A stretch of 64,000 nucleotides of DNA. Source: Chitinophaga pinensis. GTDB taxonomy: Bacteria; Bacteroidota; Bacteroidia; NS11-12g; UBA955. How positions within the stretch are numbered: position 1 is the stretch's first letter; each line of letters starts with the position of its first letter. Both the position numbers and the translations under genes were made by a program. The notes under the pieces were generated by a model. That model ran no database searches, was not told the origin of the DNA, and worked only from the letters and a program-made list of their open reading frames with translations. Positions 23,463-32,779 of this stretch are shown here, one piece after another. Location: contig CAMDUE010000004.1 in the NCBI GenBank assembly GCA_945877575.1, positions 144,547-208,546 of the forward strand. Reading direction: 5' to 3'.

Positions 23463-25761
23463 AAGTGGCATTTCGAATAGCAGTAGGAAACACAAAGACC
23501 TCCTGAATTACATCTCTACTTCCGTACATATATCCCCAAGTATAACCGTTATTGGCGAAATAGTTGTTCAGTGCGTTTGATACCTGCAATTTGAAATTCA
23601 GGACATCTCCGTTTTTGAAAGTGTGGCTGTAATTGGCGTACATCTCAGTAAACGTGTAGGCATCCAGACTTCGGTTGATTTCGCTGGTGTTGTCAAGGAA
23701 TTGACGTCCCACTAATTTTTGCAGGATTTGAAAGCTGAAATTTTCTTTAAAACTGTATTGAATGCCCACAGCTGCTACCCGGTTGGGTGAATAGGCAATG
23801 TCTGTATTAAAGAATTGTGAATCAACGGCTTCGTATGTGGCATAGTCGAGCCATGAGGCCGTGAACTGTTTGATTTTATTTTGACTCACAGCCATGTTTG
23901 CGTTGAAATTAAGGGCATGCAGATCGGACTTCCAAAGCAGCTGGTTCCATGTAATTTCTATGCCTCGGCGGAAACTACGATCCACATTTTTACGAAGTGA
24001 AGTTCCGACATCGTTCACCGCACCGGTTAGTACCAATTGATTGTAATAATCCATGTAGTAGAAGTTGGTGATCAACTGTGTATTCTTATTTACGAATGCA
24101 TGTTGAAATTCATAGTCAATCAGTCTTTCTGATTTGGGGATTTCTTGGGACTTGTTATCGGTGAAATCACTTCTAGCGGGCTCTCGATTTGACACAGCGG
24201 CAGACAATGTAAATTCGTGATTTTTTAGTTTGTAATTCACCCCTCCTTTGGGATTGAAAAAGTGAAACGTTTGATCAAAGTTGATGGAGAGTAAATCGTT
24301 ATCGTTGCCTTTTCCTATGTGTTTAACATAGCGATATTGAAGGTCAGCGAAGGCTGAAAATTGTTTGGACAGGTTCTTTTTTGCCTTAACAAAAGCACTG
24401 ATATCGGTTTTCTTTCCTGATGAACGATAGTATTCTTTGGGAAGCTCGTTGTTCAGTTGATTTTGGTCATCCATGACATCGGTTACCCGTCCGAAGTGTT
24501 GACCTAGATATTGACTTCCCCCGAGACCAAAATGCAATTCGGTTTTCAACACCTCGGTAAACAGGTTTAATTGAGTTCCAATCAAGTGATTCTGCAGCCA
24601 CCTTTGACGAACCAGCGGCGAAGATGTCATTGTTTGGGTGTCTTTCTTGAAATTGGGAAGTCCATAGTAAGAAAGTTCGTCATTCAATCGATATTGTTCG
24701 AAATAACCTGATCCGAAGGTGTAATAGGTGGTGGCTATGAACTTGGTGCCGTTGCTGAAATTTTTATCGGCGTATAAATGGAAGTGTTGTTGCTGATAGT
24801 TATCAGTTTCACCGGGATAGGTGTAGTAATTGTATTTGTTGGATGCCGATTGAAACAGATTTAAGGAATCTTGGGCATTTCTATAGGTGTAAGGCACGTT
24901 TCGGTAATAGTGGTCAATAAGGGGTTGCTCACTGGTTTCTGTGTTCTTGGGATTGCCTTGATTGAATTTCACAATGGGTATTCCCCACCAAGCTTGGTAG
25001 GTTCTTTCTTTTCCCCCGAAAGCCAATAATTTTAAACGCCAACGGTACAAGTTTTTATGGTACAATTGGGCAGAGAAAAGATATCCTGACATCGAAGTGC
25101 TCGCTCGGTCAATGAATCCGTCAGAGGCAATGTTAGATACTCGAGCATTTATTTTGAGTCGGCGATTTTGGTTGAGGGCTATGTTTTTGGAATTCCATTT
25201 AGCGGTTATTTTACGGGTGTTGAAACTGCCATAACTGAGATCAAAGCTTGTACGTTGCTTATGGGTTGGGGCATCGGTTTGAATGTAAACGCCTCCACCA
25301 AATGCGCCGGCGCCAAACACCGAACTCCCCACTCCGCGTTGGATAGAAATACTGCTGCTGGAACTCACCAAATCGGGCATATTAACCCAGAAAGTACCTT
25401 GACTTTCAGCATCGTTGATGGGTACACCGTTTATATTAACCTGTGTTCTAGTAGCGTCGATTCCCCGCACCCTAATTCCTGTATAACCAATGCCGTTACC
25501 TGCATCGCTGGTAGATATCACTCCAGTTTGGTGCTGCAATATCATCGGAATATCTTGTCCTAGGTTCTTCTGTTGAAGTGTTTGAGATTGGATTAAATCG
25601 GTGGCACCCAACGAAATGTTGTACAATTTAAAATTCACATTGAGAATCACATTCTCAATGGTCTCGAATTGGGTACTGTCAAATGTTTGTGCTTGAGTTT
25701 GTTGTGCGCAAAAGGCAACAAAAAATCCTAGAACAGCGGTTAAAAATTGATTTTTTTTCAT
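23440..25761 (-). CDS. TonB-dependent outer-membrane receptor, probable thiamine importer
   Basis: 773 residues from the ATG at 25761 (MKKNQFLTAVLGFFVAFCAQ). The plug domain has QQKNLGQDIPMILQHQTGV, GYTGIRVRGIDATRTQVNIN and GVPINDAESQGTFWVNMPDL, then a beta-barrel ending in FSVGYQF. No carboxypeptidase-like domain precedes the plug. A TPP riboswitch lies directly upstream, so expression should fall when thiamine pyrophosphate is plentiful; TPP-controlled TonB receptors are the established outer-membrane route for thiamine in Bacteroidota. A start at 25797 is rejected because it would fall within the riboswitch expression platform. No inner-membrane thiamine transporter or salvage gene is adjacent. 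Confidence 0.85.
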   Translation of the reverse strand: MKKNQFLTAVLGFFVAFCAQQTQAQTFDSTQFETIENVILNVNFKLYNISLGATDLIQSQTLQQKNLGQDIPMILQHQTGVISTSDAGNGIGYTGIRVRGIDATRTQVNINGVPINDAESQGTFWVNMPDLVSSSSSISIQRGVGSSVFGAGAFGGGVYIQTDAPTHKQRTSFDLSYGSFNTRKITAKWNSKNIALNQNRRLKINARVSNIASDGFIDRASTSMSGYLFSAQLYHKNLYRWRLKLLAFGGKERTYQAWWGIPIVKFNQGNPKNTETSEQPLIDHYYRNVPYTYRNAQDSLNLFQSASNKYNYYTYPGETDNYQQQHFHLYADKNFSNGTKFIATTYYTFGSGYFEQYRLNDELSYYGLPNFKKDTQTMTSSPLVRQRWLQNHLIGTQLNLFTEVLKTELHFGLGGSQYLGQHFGRVTDVMDDQNQLNNELPKEYYRSSGKKTDISAFVKAKKNLSKQFSAFADLQYRYVKHIGKGNDNDLLSINFDQTFHFFNPKGGVNYKLKNHEFTLSAAVSNREPARSDFTDNKSQEIPKSERLIDYEFQHAFVNKNTQLITNFYYMDYYNQLVLTGAVNDVGTSLRKNVDRSFRRGIEITWNQLLWKSDLHALNFNANMAVSQNKIKQFTASWLDYATYEAVDSQFFNTDIAYSPNRVAAVGIQYSFKENFSFQILQKLVGRQFLDNTSEINRSLDAYTFTEMYANYSHTFKNGDVLNFKLQVSNALNNYFANNGYTWGYMYGSRDVIQEVFVFPTAIRNATFSVGYQF

Positions 25762-25786
25762 ATCTCGGTATTTTAGCACTCGAGAT
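25762..25786 (-). promoter_or_regulatory. Start-codon-adjacent hairpin, riboswitch expression platform
   Basis: On the minus strand ATCTCG at 25786-25781 pairs with CGAGAT at 25767-25762, ending one base before the ATG. The loop holds the bases where a ribosome would bind. A second small hairpin (CACAG/CTGTG) lies between it and the riboswitch. This suggests control of translation initiation rather than of termination. Confidence 0.5.
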
Positions 25787-25802
25787 GTCACAGACAACTG
25801 TG

Positions 25803-25880
25803 GTCATTTCCCTTCGCAGGCATTATCCTGAGCAGGTTAGCGGGTATAATCTCAGCGCTCCATAGAGGCACCCCGAATGC
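25803..25880 (-). promoter_or_regulatory. TPP (THI-box) riboswitch
   Basis: The minus strand carries the canonical elements in order: CGGGGTGCC, GCTGAGATTATACCC, ACCTGCTCAGGATAATGCC and TGCGAAGGGAA, closed by a P1 stem of CATT and AATG. This is a full thiamine-pyrophosphate aptamer. It precedes the TonB receptor at 25761 and should repress it when TPP is bound. Confidence 0.95.
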
Positions 25881-25905
25881 TCTGCGAATATAGTATTTTT
25901 GTATT

Positions 25906-26931
25906 ATGTTTAATCTTAGAAATTCGAAGCAATTTTATTCCGGCTCATGGGAGTGGGCTGAGGTTTCTTTTCGGGGGATAAAATATCGGTTTAGAATCCA
26001 AAGAGACGACCTGATTGACCCGATTGTTACAGGAAATAAACTTCGGAAACTTTGGGGTTATGATCAAAAAAGTGGTTGGATCAGACATAACGGTATTTTA
26101 ACTGTTGGTGGCGCTTACAGCAACCATTTGGTGGCTGTAGCAGCGTTCTATTCAGATCCACGCAGACGTGTTGTGGGTATTGTAAGAGGTGAACCCAACA
26201 GTGACAGCAAACATTTACAAATGTGCCGCGATTACGGCATGGAATTGCATTTCATTAGCAGAGCTGATTACAAGCTCAAATACAAATACATTTACGAAAA
26301 CTTCGTCACCGAAGAGTTTTATCCCATGGTCATTCCCGAAGGCGGTAGAGGTGCTTTTGGCATGTTGGGTTTTGATTATGCCGTTGCTGGATGGGGTGAT
26401 TTCGTTCCTGAAACAGTAGTACATGCATCTGCAACGGGCACAACGGCGGCGGGTTTATTCAAATATGTTCGTGAGCGTGGTTTGAAAGACACCCGAATTG
26501 AGGCAATAGCCGTTTTGAAAAACGACTTGGAACAAAAGCGTAACATTCAAAAAATCATGCGTGGCGACGACCCTTATGATCCAAAGGGAAATATGTACTG
26601 GGAACAGGAAAATTTAGAAAAAGAGCGCCTTGAAAGGGAGAAATACGGAGATGAGTTTTACGAGGAGAGAAAAAAGTGGGATGAGGAATATGATTCTAAA
26701 TTTTTTGCAGACCGTTACAATATTGAAATTAACTCCCATTATATCTTCGGAGGGTATGCCAAATCCACTCCAGAATTGCGTGATTTTGTAACTTCCGCCA
26801 AAGCCGAAACCGGAATACACTTTGACTCTATCTACACCGGAAAGGCCCTTTATGCTATGTTGGAAGGCTTTGAATCGGGCCGTTTAAACCCTGATACCAC
26901 GTTGTTTTATCATACGGGGGGTATTGGGTAG
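25906..26931 (+). CDS. PLP-dependent ACC deaminase/D-cysteine desulfhydrase-like protein
   Basis: 341 residues. The N-terminus has the family block IQRDDLIDPIVTGNKLRKL with the PLP-binding lysine in GNKLRK, then TVGGAYSNHLVAVA, a glycine-rich phosphate-binding ASATGTTAAGL and the C-terminal FYHTGGIG. This places it in the tryptophan-synthase-beta-like fold group with ACC deaminase and D-cysteine desulfhydrase; the exact substrate cannot be read. It carries an unusual highly charged insertion of about 45 residues (about 218-265) with many E/K/R/Y/D residues and DDPYDPKGNMYW. It is divergent from the TPP-controlled receptor. Its stop codon TAG lies in the first unit of a heptamer repeat array. 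Confidence 0.8.
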   Translation: MFNLRNSKQFYSGSWEWAEVSFRGIKYRFRIQRDDLIDPIVTGNKLRKLWGYDQKSGWIRHNGILTVGGAYSNHLVAVAAFYSDPRRRVVGIVRGEPNSDSKHLQMCRDYGMELHFISRADYKLKYKYIYENFVTEEFYPMVIPEGGRGAFGMLGFDYAVAGWGDFVPETVVHASATGTTAAGLFKYVRERGLKDTRIEAIAVLKNDLEQKRNIQKIMRGDDPYDPKGNMYWEQENLEKERLEREKYGDEFYEERKKWDEEYDSKFFADRYNIEINSHYIFGGYAKSTPELRDFVTSAKAETGIHFDSIYTGKALYAMLEGFESGRLNPDTTLFYHTGGIG

Positions 26932-27106
26932 TTGGTAGTTGGTAAAGGGTAGTTGGTAGTTGGTAGTTGGTATAGGGTAGTTGGTAGGGGGTCGGGGGTC
27001 GGGGGTCGGGGGTCGCGAGCCGCAGATTAAAGACTACAGACTACGGACTACGGACTACGGACCACGGAACATAGACCACAGACCTCAGACTACAGACTAC
27101 GGACTA
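26929..27106. repeat. Heptanucleotide repeat array (TAGTTGG, GGGGGTC, GGACTAC blocks)
   Basis: Three successive blocks, all with a 7-bp period, fill the gap between two convergent genes. TAGTTGG-type units run from 26929 to about 26986, GGGGGTC units from 26987 to 27014, and GGACTAC/GACTACA-type units from about 27026 to 27106. The array supplies the stop codons of both flanking genes. The middle block contains four G5 tracts separated by TC, a strong G-quadruplex pattern. Confidence 0.9.
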
Positions 27107-27616
27107 TTTCATCATCGCATCAACGTTACCCGTCAAAATGAGGTGATAGCCGTTGGGGTTTTTGTCAAAGTAGACGTCAATGTGCTTACGAAATCGGCCA
27201 AAGGTGTTGGATGTTTTATAATCGGCGGTAACCCAACCGGTGTCTTTTGGTGAAACCGGGGTTTTGGTGAAATCAGTAGCAGTGCAACTACAACCAGGGT
27301 GAAGCGCGGTAATGGTGATGGGCTTCATTGATTGGTTAACGAAAAAGAACTTTGTGGTTGCCGGCGGACCTGAAGGAACATCTTTGAAGTCGTGAATGAG
27401 TTCATTCCAAATGATGGAATCAGGAGCTGAAATGGAGTTTTGGAGGCTTGTAAGAGGATTGGGAGCTGGGTTTCCATTTTGTATAATGGCAGTATTGGTT
27501 GTCGTTGTGATTGTGGTGTTGCTCGTAGATGAGGAAGTCTCTTTATTGGAATAAGACAATTGGGTGTTGCAAGCAGATATTATCACTAAAGCTATGATCA
27601 AATACGAATATTTCAT
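27104..27616 (-). CDS. DUF1573 lipoprotein
   Basis: 170 residues with a lipoprotein signal (YLIIALVIISACNTQ). After a low-complexity Ser/Thr linker, the DUF1573 Ig-like domain carries WNELIHDFKDVPSGPPATTK and the signature HPGCSCTATDFTKTPVSP. DUF1573 resembles ASH/HYDIN-type beta-sandwich domains; no molecular role is established. Its start overlaps the stop of the upstream DUF1573 gene (ATGA at 27613-27616). Its TAG stop lies in the heptamer array. Confidence 0.85.
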   Translation of the reverse strand: MKYSYLIIALVIISACNTQLSYSNKETSSSTSNTTITTTTNTAIIQNGNPAPNPLTSLQNSISAPDSIIWNELIHDFKDVPSGPPATTKFFFVNQSMKPITITALHPGCSCTATDFTKTPVSPKDTGWVTADYKTSNTFGRFRKHIDVYFDKNPNGYHLILTGNVDAMMK

Positions 27617-28074
27617 TGATTGACTTTTCTGATTTGGGTGGGTTGATAGATTAAAGGTTTTTCACCTTGTTTGTATTTGGGACGGATAACCGTAAGGTCG
27701 CCTTCCAATTGAAGTTCAAATGAACCTTCAGTGTAATCTACAAATGCACGTTTAAAGAAGGGACCAGGAGGAACATTTTTTGATTGGAGAAAAAGAGTGA
27801 TACTGTCAGTTGCGCCTGCTTCGATTCCTTTTTCGGGGAAGGCAAATTGCGTGCATACGCAATCGGGTGCGACTTGTGCGATGTATTGCGTTTCAGTGGA
27901 GTTATTTCTGATGTGAAATACGGCTTCGAAAATATCACCAGAGTTTAATTTTGCCGATAATTTATTGGGCCCCACCACCTGAAGTGGACCTTCAGATGTT
28001 GAGCTCAACTGGGCTTTTGTCTGATTTAGAATCAGAAAGAAAACAACAAATAACAAGATTTTTAATGGTCGCAT
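27613..28074 (-). CDS. DUF1573-like exported protein
   Basis: 153 residues from the ATG at 28074 (MRPLKILLFVVFFLILNQ), with a cleavable signal peptide ending TKAQ. The body is a DUF1573-like beta-sandwich with IFEAVFHIRNNSTETQYIAQ and the CxC signature VAPDCVCTQFAFPEKGI. It begins two bases after the SIMPL gene stop and overlaps the next DUF1573 gene by 4 bp, so these three genes form a tight operon. An ATG at 28089 would overlap the upstream gene and disrupt the signal peptide. Confidence 0.75.
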   Translation of the reverse strand: MRPLKILLFVVFFLILNQTKAQLSSTSEGPLQVVGPNKLSAKLNSGDIFEAVFHIRNNSTETQYIAQVAPDCVCTQFAFPEKGIEAGATDSITLFLQSKNVPPGPFFKRAFVDYTEGSFELQLEGDLTVIRPKYKQGEKPLIYQPTQIRKVNQ

Positions 28075-28075
28075 T

Positions 28076-28828
28076 TTATCTGATTCCAAATTGGAGTTTC
28101 ACTGTGATACTGGCTTTTTTATGGATATCAGTAGTATTGTAAACGCCTCCCCAAGAGAATTCTTCCGATGAGTTTTTTCCTGTTATCTGGAATACTCCCA
28201 TGCTAGCCTGTCTCAGAGCGCCGAGATCGCAGTTGCTTTTGTCAGCAATATTTTTAGCCCTGTTGGTAGCATTGGATGTAGCGTCTGCAATCAAAGCAAT
28301 TTTTAAATCTTCGAGCTTTGAATAGAAGTAAGATGGGGTAGAAGAGTTAATTTCAATTTCTTCATTGATTAACTCTGTAATTTCTCTCGAGGTTTGTTCT
28401 ACCAGTTCAATGTTTGAAGTTTCAATGTCAATGGATTGACTTAAGTTATAACCATCGAAAATTTGCGTATAACTGAAATTTCCATACTTGTTTTCTTCTC
28501 TTTTTTCTAAGTATGATTTGTCAGCCTCTATAGATGAAAAGATGAGTTCATTTGATTTAAATCCTTTTGAAATTAAATATTCTTTAACACGTTGAGCATC
28601 TTTTTTTAGCTGTGTAAAACCTTCAGTTCTCGACATTGCCTTTCTTTTAAATGATACACTCCAATTGGCTAGATCTGAACGAAACTCCTTTTCCGCTAGT
28701 CCAGTGGTTGCTATGTTTTCTTGGGATGTAAATTTGTATTTATATCCATCGGAAAGAATAGCCGAGGAGATTATGACAGCAAGGGAAATCAATCCCACGG
28801 CTACGATGTTTAATGTTCTTCGATTCAT
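28076..28828 (-). CDS. SIMPL domain (DUF541) protein
   Basis: 250 residues with an N-terminal membrane anchor or signal (LNIVAVGLISLAVIISSAIL). The SIMPL/DUF541 domain is recognised by the early WSVSFKRKA, the segment LKKDAQRVKEYLISKGF, YNLSQSIDIET and the helix DATSNATNRAKNIADKSN, ending in ASITVKLQFGI. SIMPL proteins are periplasmic or outer-membrane associated; the family name comes from a mouse signalling protein, and the bacterial function is not well defined. It heads a small operon with two DUF1573 genes. Confidence 0.85.
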   Translation of the reverse strand: MNRRTLNIVAVGLISLAVIISSAILSDGYKYKFTSQENIATTGLAEKEFRSDLANWSVSFKRKAMSRTEGFTQLKKDAQRVKEYLISKGFKSNELIFSSIEADKSYLEKREENKYGNFSYTQIFDGYNLSQSIDIETSNIELVEQTSREITELINEEIEINSSTPSYFYSKLEDLKIALIADATSNATNRAKNIADKSNCDLGALRQASMGVFQITGKNSSEEFSWGGVYNTTDIHKKASITVKLQFGIR

Positions 28829-28863
28829 AGTGATTTAAACGAATATAGGAAGGAATTATTTTA

Positions 28864-28898
28864 ATAAAAAAAGGCTGCTTTGTGGCAGCCCTTTTTTA
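28864..28898 (-). terminator. Rho-independent terminator after the DUF1573 pair
   Basis: GGCTGC at 28873-28878 and GCAGCC at 28885-28890 form a hairpin flanked by A-runs and T-runs on both sides, so it could work in either direction. It lies just past the stop of the DUF1573 gene at 28899. Confidence 0.85.
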
Positions 28899-29330
28899 TT
28901 ACTTAATAATAATTGGAGAAATGGGCTTTTCAGGTTCTTTAATCACATTTCCAGAAATGGTTAAGGTTGATTGACCTGCATTGCTGGTTACAAAAATGTT
29001 CTTGCTGAACGTACCGGGTCTTCCGCTGGAATTATATTCTGCTCTAACAACAGAAGTTTGTCCTGGCTGAATCAATTCACGAGGCCATTTTGGAGTGGTA
29101 CATCCGCAGCTAGCACGCACATTTGTAAGTTCTAGCGGTTCAGTACCGGTGTTCGTGAATTTGAATTCGTAGGTGGCAATTTGTCCTTCGATGATATTCC
29201 CAAAGCTGTGGCTCGTGGTTTCAAATGCTAAATTTGCATTGCTGGTTTTTACAGCGGCTTCATCTTGTGTCTGAGCAAAAGCTCCAACTGCAAGGAGGAA
29301 GGTTGACAATGATAAAAGGAACTTTTTCAT
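28899..29330 (-). CDS. DUF1573 exported protein
   Basis: 143 residues with signal peptide MKKFLLSLSTFLLAVGAFAQ. The DUF1573 domain shows ETTSHSFGNIIEGQIATYEF, then FTNTGTEPLELTNVRASCGC followed by TTPKWPRELIQPGQT. It is closely related to the neighbour at 29337-29756 (same HSFGNI, SCGCTTP and GRPGxF elements), so the two are tandem paralogues. The gap is 6 bp. Function unknown; an outer-membrane or periplasmic structural role is a guess. Confidence 0.88.
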   Translation of the reverse strand: MKKFLLSLSTFLLAVGAFAQTQDEAAVKTSNANLAFETTSHSFGNIIEGQIATYEFKFTNTGTEPLELTNVRASCGCTTPKWPRELIQPGQTSVVRAEYNSSGRPGTFSKNIFVTSNAGQSTLTISGNVIKEPEKPISPIIIK

Positions 29331-29336
29331 GAGTTC

Positions 29337-29756
29337 TTATTTGATGTCACTTTTCTTAGTCTCAGGTTCTGTTGTTACAGTTCCACTGATGGTAAGATCG
29401 GTGGTATTTCCATTATCAAATTCTACTTTAACCGATTTTTGGAAATATCCTGGGCGGCCATCTGTGCCATAACTAGCCTTTACTTCACCAGTTTCACCTG
29501 GCATAATGGGAGTTTTTGTCCATGATGGAGTAGTGCATCCACAAGAAGCCTGGGCATTTTTAATTACAACAGGAGCGTTTGAAGTATTGGTGAATTTGAA
29601 AACGATATCAGCTGGAGGACCCATTTTAATGTTTCCAAAATCGTGAGATTTGTGTTCCCATTTGATAGCGGGTTCAGGTTGAACAGCTGTTTTTTGAGCG
29701 AACGCTGAGGTCACCATTGTGAGAGCTACAGCCAAGAATGATAATGCCTTTTTCAT
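29337..29756 (-). CDS. DUF1573 exported protein, paralogue
   Basis: 139 residues from the ATG at 29756 (MKKALSFLAVALTMVTSAFA), with a signal peptide. The domain has EHKSHDFGNIKMGPPADIVF, FTNTSNAPVVIKNAQASCGC followed by TTPSWTKTPIMPGETGE, and ends in an acidic/lysine tail. A longer frame from 29786 is rejected because it precedes the signal peptide with polar residues. Upstream gene of the pair with 28899-29330. Confidence 0.88.
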   Translation of the reverse strand: MKKALSFLAVALTMVTSAFAQKTAVQPEPAIKWEHKSHDFGNIKMGPPADIVFKFTNTSNAPVVIKNAQASCGCTTPSWTKTPIMPGETGEVKASYGTDGRPGYFQKSVKVEFDNGNTTDLTISGTVTTEPETKKSDIK

Positions 29757-29862
29757 ATTCTGTTGTTTTTTATTTTCGATGTGCAAGTTTTATACCAAAG
29801 TAGACGATTTCTGTGGGATTTTCGTTGCAGTGTCGTTAAAAATTATTTTTTTTCAGACGAAA

Positions 29863-32667
29863 TTACAATTTACGTTTTACTTCTTCTTCTACGAATACCT
29901 CTAGGTAATCTCCTTCTTCAATGTCGTTGAAGTTTGAAATTTGCAATCCACACTCGTATCCTTTGGTTACTTCTTTAACGTCGTCTTTGAAACGTTTCAA
30001 AGAGGCCAAACTACCTTCATGTTTTACAACACCATTTCTAATGACGCGTATTTTACTTCCGCGTTCCACTTTACCATCGGTAACATAAGAACCCGCGATG
30101 GTTCCCACTTTCGTGATTTTGAATACTTCGCGAATTTCCACGTGTCCAATAACTTTCTCAACGATTTCAGGAGACAACATACCTTCCATAGCCGATTTAA
30201 TTTCTTCAATAGCTTGGTAAATGATGCTGTAAGTTCTGATATCAATTTGTTCGTTTTCAGCAATCAATCGAGCTTTTGCCGAAGGTCTTACTTGGAAACC
30301 AACAATGATTGCGTCAGACGCCGAAGCCAATAAAACATCACTTTCAGTGATTTGGCCAACGCCGCTGTGAATCACGTTAACGGCAATTTCGTCACTTGTC
30401 AACTTCATTAAGGCATCTGTCAATGCTTCAGAAGAACCATCAACATCTGCTTTAACTATCACTTTCAATTCTTTGAAGTTACCAATAGCCAAACGGCGAC
30501 CAATTTCGTCAAGAGTAATGTGTCGTTTGGTTCTAATTCCTTGTTCACGCACCAATTGTTGTCTCTTGTTAGCAAGGGTTTTGGCTTCATCTTCATTTGC
30601 CATGATGGCGAAAATGTCACCAGAAGTTGGGGCATCTGAGAATCCTAATATTTTAACAGGAGTTGATGGCGGAGCTTCCTCAATGCGTTGTCCACGTTCG
30701 TTGAACAATGCACGAACCTTAGCGTATTGAGCTCCAGCGACCATATGGTCACCCACTCTTAGAGTACCGGTTTGAATCAATAATGTACAAACGATACCTC
30801 TACCTTTTTCCTGGGTTGCTTCAATAACAGTACCTTTAGCTCTTCTATCAGGATTAGCCGTAAGCTGCATCATTTCTGCTTCTAAAAGTACTTTTTCTAA
30901 AAGTACATCTATGTTCAGTCCTTTTTTAGCACTGATTTCTTGAGCTTGGAATTTACCACCCCAATCTTCAACCAATATATTCATGGATGCCAATTGTTCG
31001 CGAATTTTATCTGCGTTGGCACCATCTTTATCAATTTTATTGAAAGCGAAAATCATAGGAACTCCTGCTGCTTGAGCGTGAGCAATAGCCTCTCTTGTTT
31101 GCGGCATGACACTGTCGTCTGCTGCAATAACAATGATGGCCATATCGGTAACCTTCGCACCACGAGCACGCATTGCTGTAAATGCTTCGTGACCTGGAGT
31201 GTCGAGGAAAGTGATTTTCTTACCATCTTTCAATGTTACTTCGTAAGCGCCTATGTGTTGGGTTATACCACCTGCTTCGCCGGCAATTACGTTCTCTTGA
31301 CGGATATAATCGAGCAACGATGTTTTACCGTGGTCAACGTGTCCCATAACAGTTACGATTGGAGCCCTTGGTTTTAGATCAGCTGGATTATCAATTTCTT
31401 CATCAACGGCTTCAACCTGAGATTCAGCATCTACAAATTGAACTTCAAAGTTGAAGTCATCTGCAACCAATTGAATGGTTTCAGCGTCAAGACGTTGGTT
31501 GATGGAAACCATCATACCTAAGGCAAAACATTTAGAAATAACTTGAGTAACAGGAACGCTCATCATGGTTGCCAATTCGTTGGCTGTCAAGAATTCTGTT
31601 ACTTTAAGAACTTTGCTTTCCTCGTCTTTTCTGCGTCTTTCAGCTTCGAAACGACGGTTACGTTCTACTTTGTTGTCTGTTTTTTTTCTATCGCGACCGT
31701 TTTTCTTACTCCCCATTCTATTGAAGGTTGAACGCACATTGGTATTTACCTGTGTGGTAGTAACTTCAGGTTTGGGAGAAGTAACAGGTTTATGAGTTTT
31801 ATTGTGCTGATGTTCACGTTGAACCGTTTCTTGAACGGCCACTTTAACTTCAACACCTTTTTCTTTGCGTTTGCGTTTTTTGCGGATCTCTTGCATGTCC
31901 TTTCGGGCTTCTTGTGCAAGGGATGAGTTTCCGCTTTTCTCAACTGGAAGTTGAATTTTTCCTAAAACTTTTGGTCCAGAAAGTACTTCTCTTCTGGTTT
32001 CGTGTCTTTCGGGTTCATCAGAAACAGGTTCTTCAACTACGGGCTCTTTAACTTCTTCAACAATTGGAGCTTCTTCCTTGATCTCTACTGGAGTAGGAAT
32101 GGGTGGTTCTTCTTTTACCACCACTGGCTCCGGCTCTACTGGAGTAGGAGTTTCAATTGGAGTTATTACTTCAACTGGCGCAGGTGTTTCAACTTTAACC
32201 TCTTCAACTATTTTCTTAGTTTTTGGAGTAAGGTCAATTTTACCAACAACTTTAATTCTTGAAATTGGTTGTTCTTCAACAACTTCTTTTGCAGGAACTT
32301 CAATAGCTTCAGGCGTACTTTCAACAACAACGGTTTCAACAACTTTTGCTGTTTCAACAGGAACTTCTACTGCGGGTTCTGGAGCTGAAACTGCAATAGT
32401 TTCAGGTGCGGTGATTGTATCTACCGTTTCTACCTTCTCGCGAGTAAGAATTGGGCGAGCGGGTTGATTCGCTTTTAGTTTGTCAGCTTCTTCTTTTGCA
32501 GCTCTGTCTGCTGAAAACTCTTTCAGACAAGCTTGATACATATCCTCAGTTATTTTGGTTGTAGGACGTGCATCAACACTAAAGCCTTTCGAATTTAAAA
32601 AATCGGCTATAGCAGTGGCACTGCGATTGATGTCTTTGGCAACTTTTGCTAAACGGTATTCCGCCAT
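29863..32667 (-). CDS. infB: Translation initiation factor IF-2
   Basis: About 934 residues from [16 protein letters not shown] (ATG at 32667; an in-frame ATG four codons upstream is possible). An N-terminal IF2_N-like segment is followed by a long low-complexity linker rich in Val, Glu, Pro and Thr (residues about 70-270) and a basic region. The G domain begins near residue 430 with [17 protein letters not shown] (G1), then [10 protein letters not shown] (G3) and [10 protein letters not shown] (G4); C-terminal domains end at VEEEVKRKL. It places initiator tRNA on the small ribosomal subunit. It is the last gene of the conserved rimP-nusA-infB operon. Confidence 0.98.
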   Translation of the reverse strand: MAEYRLAKVAKDINRSATAIADFLNSKGFSVDARPTTKITEDMYQACLKEFSADRAAKEEADKLKANQPARPILTREKVETVDTITAPETIAVSAPEPAVEVPVETAKVVETVVVESTPEAIEVPAKEVVEEQPISRIKVVGKIDLTPKTKKIVEEVKVETPAPVEVITPIETPTPVEPEPVVVKEEPPIPTPVEIKEEAPIVEEVKEPVVEEPVSDEPERHETRREVLSGPKVLGKIQLPVEKSGNSSLAQEARKDMQEIRKKRKRKEKGVEVKVAVQETVQREHQHNKTHKPVTSPKPEVTTTQVNTNVRSTFNRMGSKKNGRDRKKTDNKVERNRRFEAERRRKDEESKVLKVTEFLTANELATMMSVPVTQVISKCFALGMMVSINQRLDAETIQLVADDFNFEVQFVDAESQVEAVDEEIDNPADLKPRAPIVTVMGHVDHGKTSLLDYIRQENVIAGEAGGITQHIGAYEVTLKDGKKITFLDTPGHEAFTAMRARGAKVTDMAIIVIAADDSVMPQTREAIAHAQAAGVPMIFAFNKIDKDGANADKIREQLASMNILVEDWGGKFQAQEISAKKGLNIDVLLEKVLLEAEMMQLTANPDRRAKGTVIEATQEKGRGIVCTLLIQTGTLRVGDHMVAGAQYAKVRALFNERGQRIEEAPPSTPVKILGFSDAPTSGDIFAIMANEDEAKTLANKRQQLVREQGIRTKRHITLDEIGRRLAIGNFKELKVIVKADVDGSSEALTDALMKLTSDEIAVNVIHSGVGQITESDVLLASASDAIIVGFQVRPSAKARLIAENEQIDIRTYSIIYQAIEEIKSAMEGMLSPEIVEKVIGHVEIREVFKITKVGTIAGSYVTDGKVERGSKIRVIRNGVVKHEGSLASLKRFKDDVKEVTKGYECGLQISNFNDIEEGDYLEVFVEEEVKRKL

Positions 32668-32779
32668 AATTTCATTCAAATTTAATGGTATCCTTTATAA
32701 CTCCCAAGGATTTATCGGGGAAACTACAAATGGAATTTCCCCGATCGGCTCCAAAGGAAGGCCGTTTTTATAAAATGTC

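Noticed and set aside
26981..27253. Plus-strand 90-codon frame rich in RLRTTDYGP-like units
   Set aside because: It is translated heptamer repeat followed by antisense of the DUF1573 gene.
29941..32467. Several plus-strand frames opposite infB, some rich in Phe/Tyr or Ser/Thr
   Set aside because: They are shadows of the IF-2 codon pattern and its low-complexity linker; none has a plausible start context or domain.
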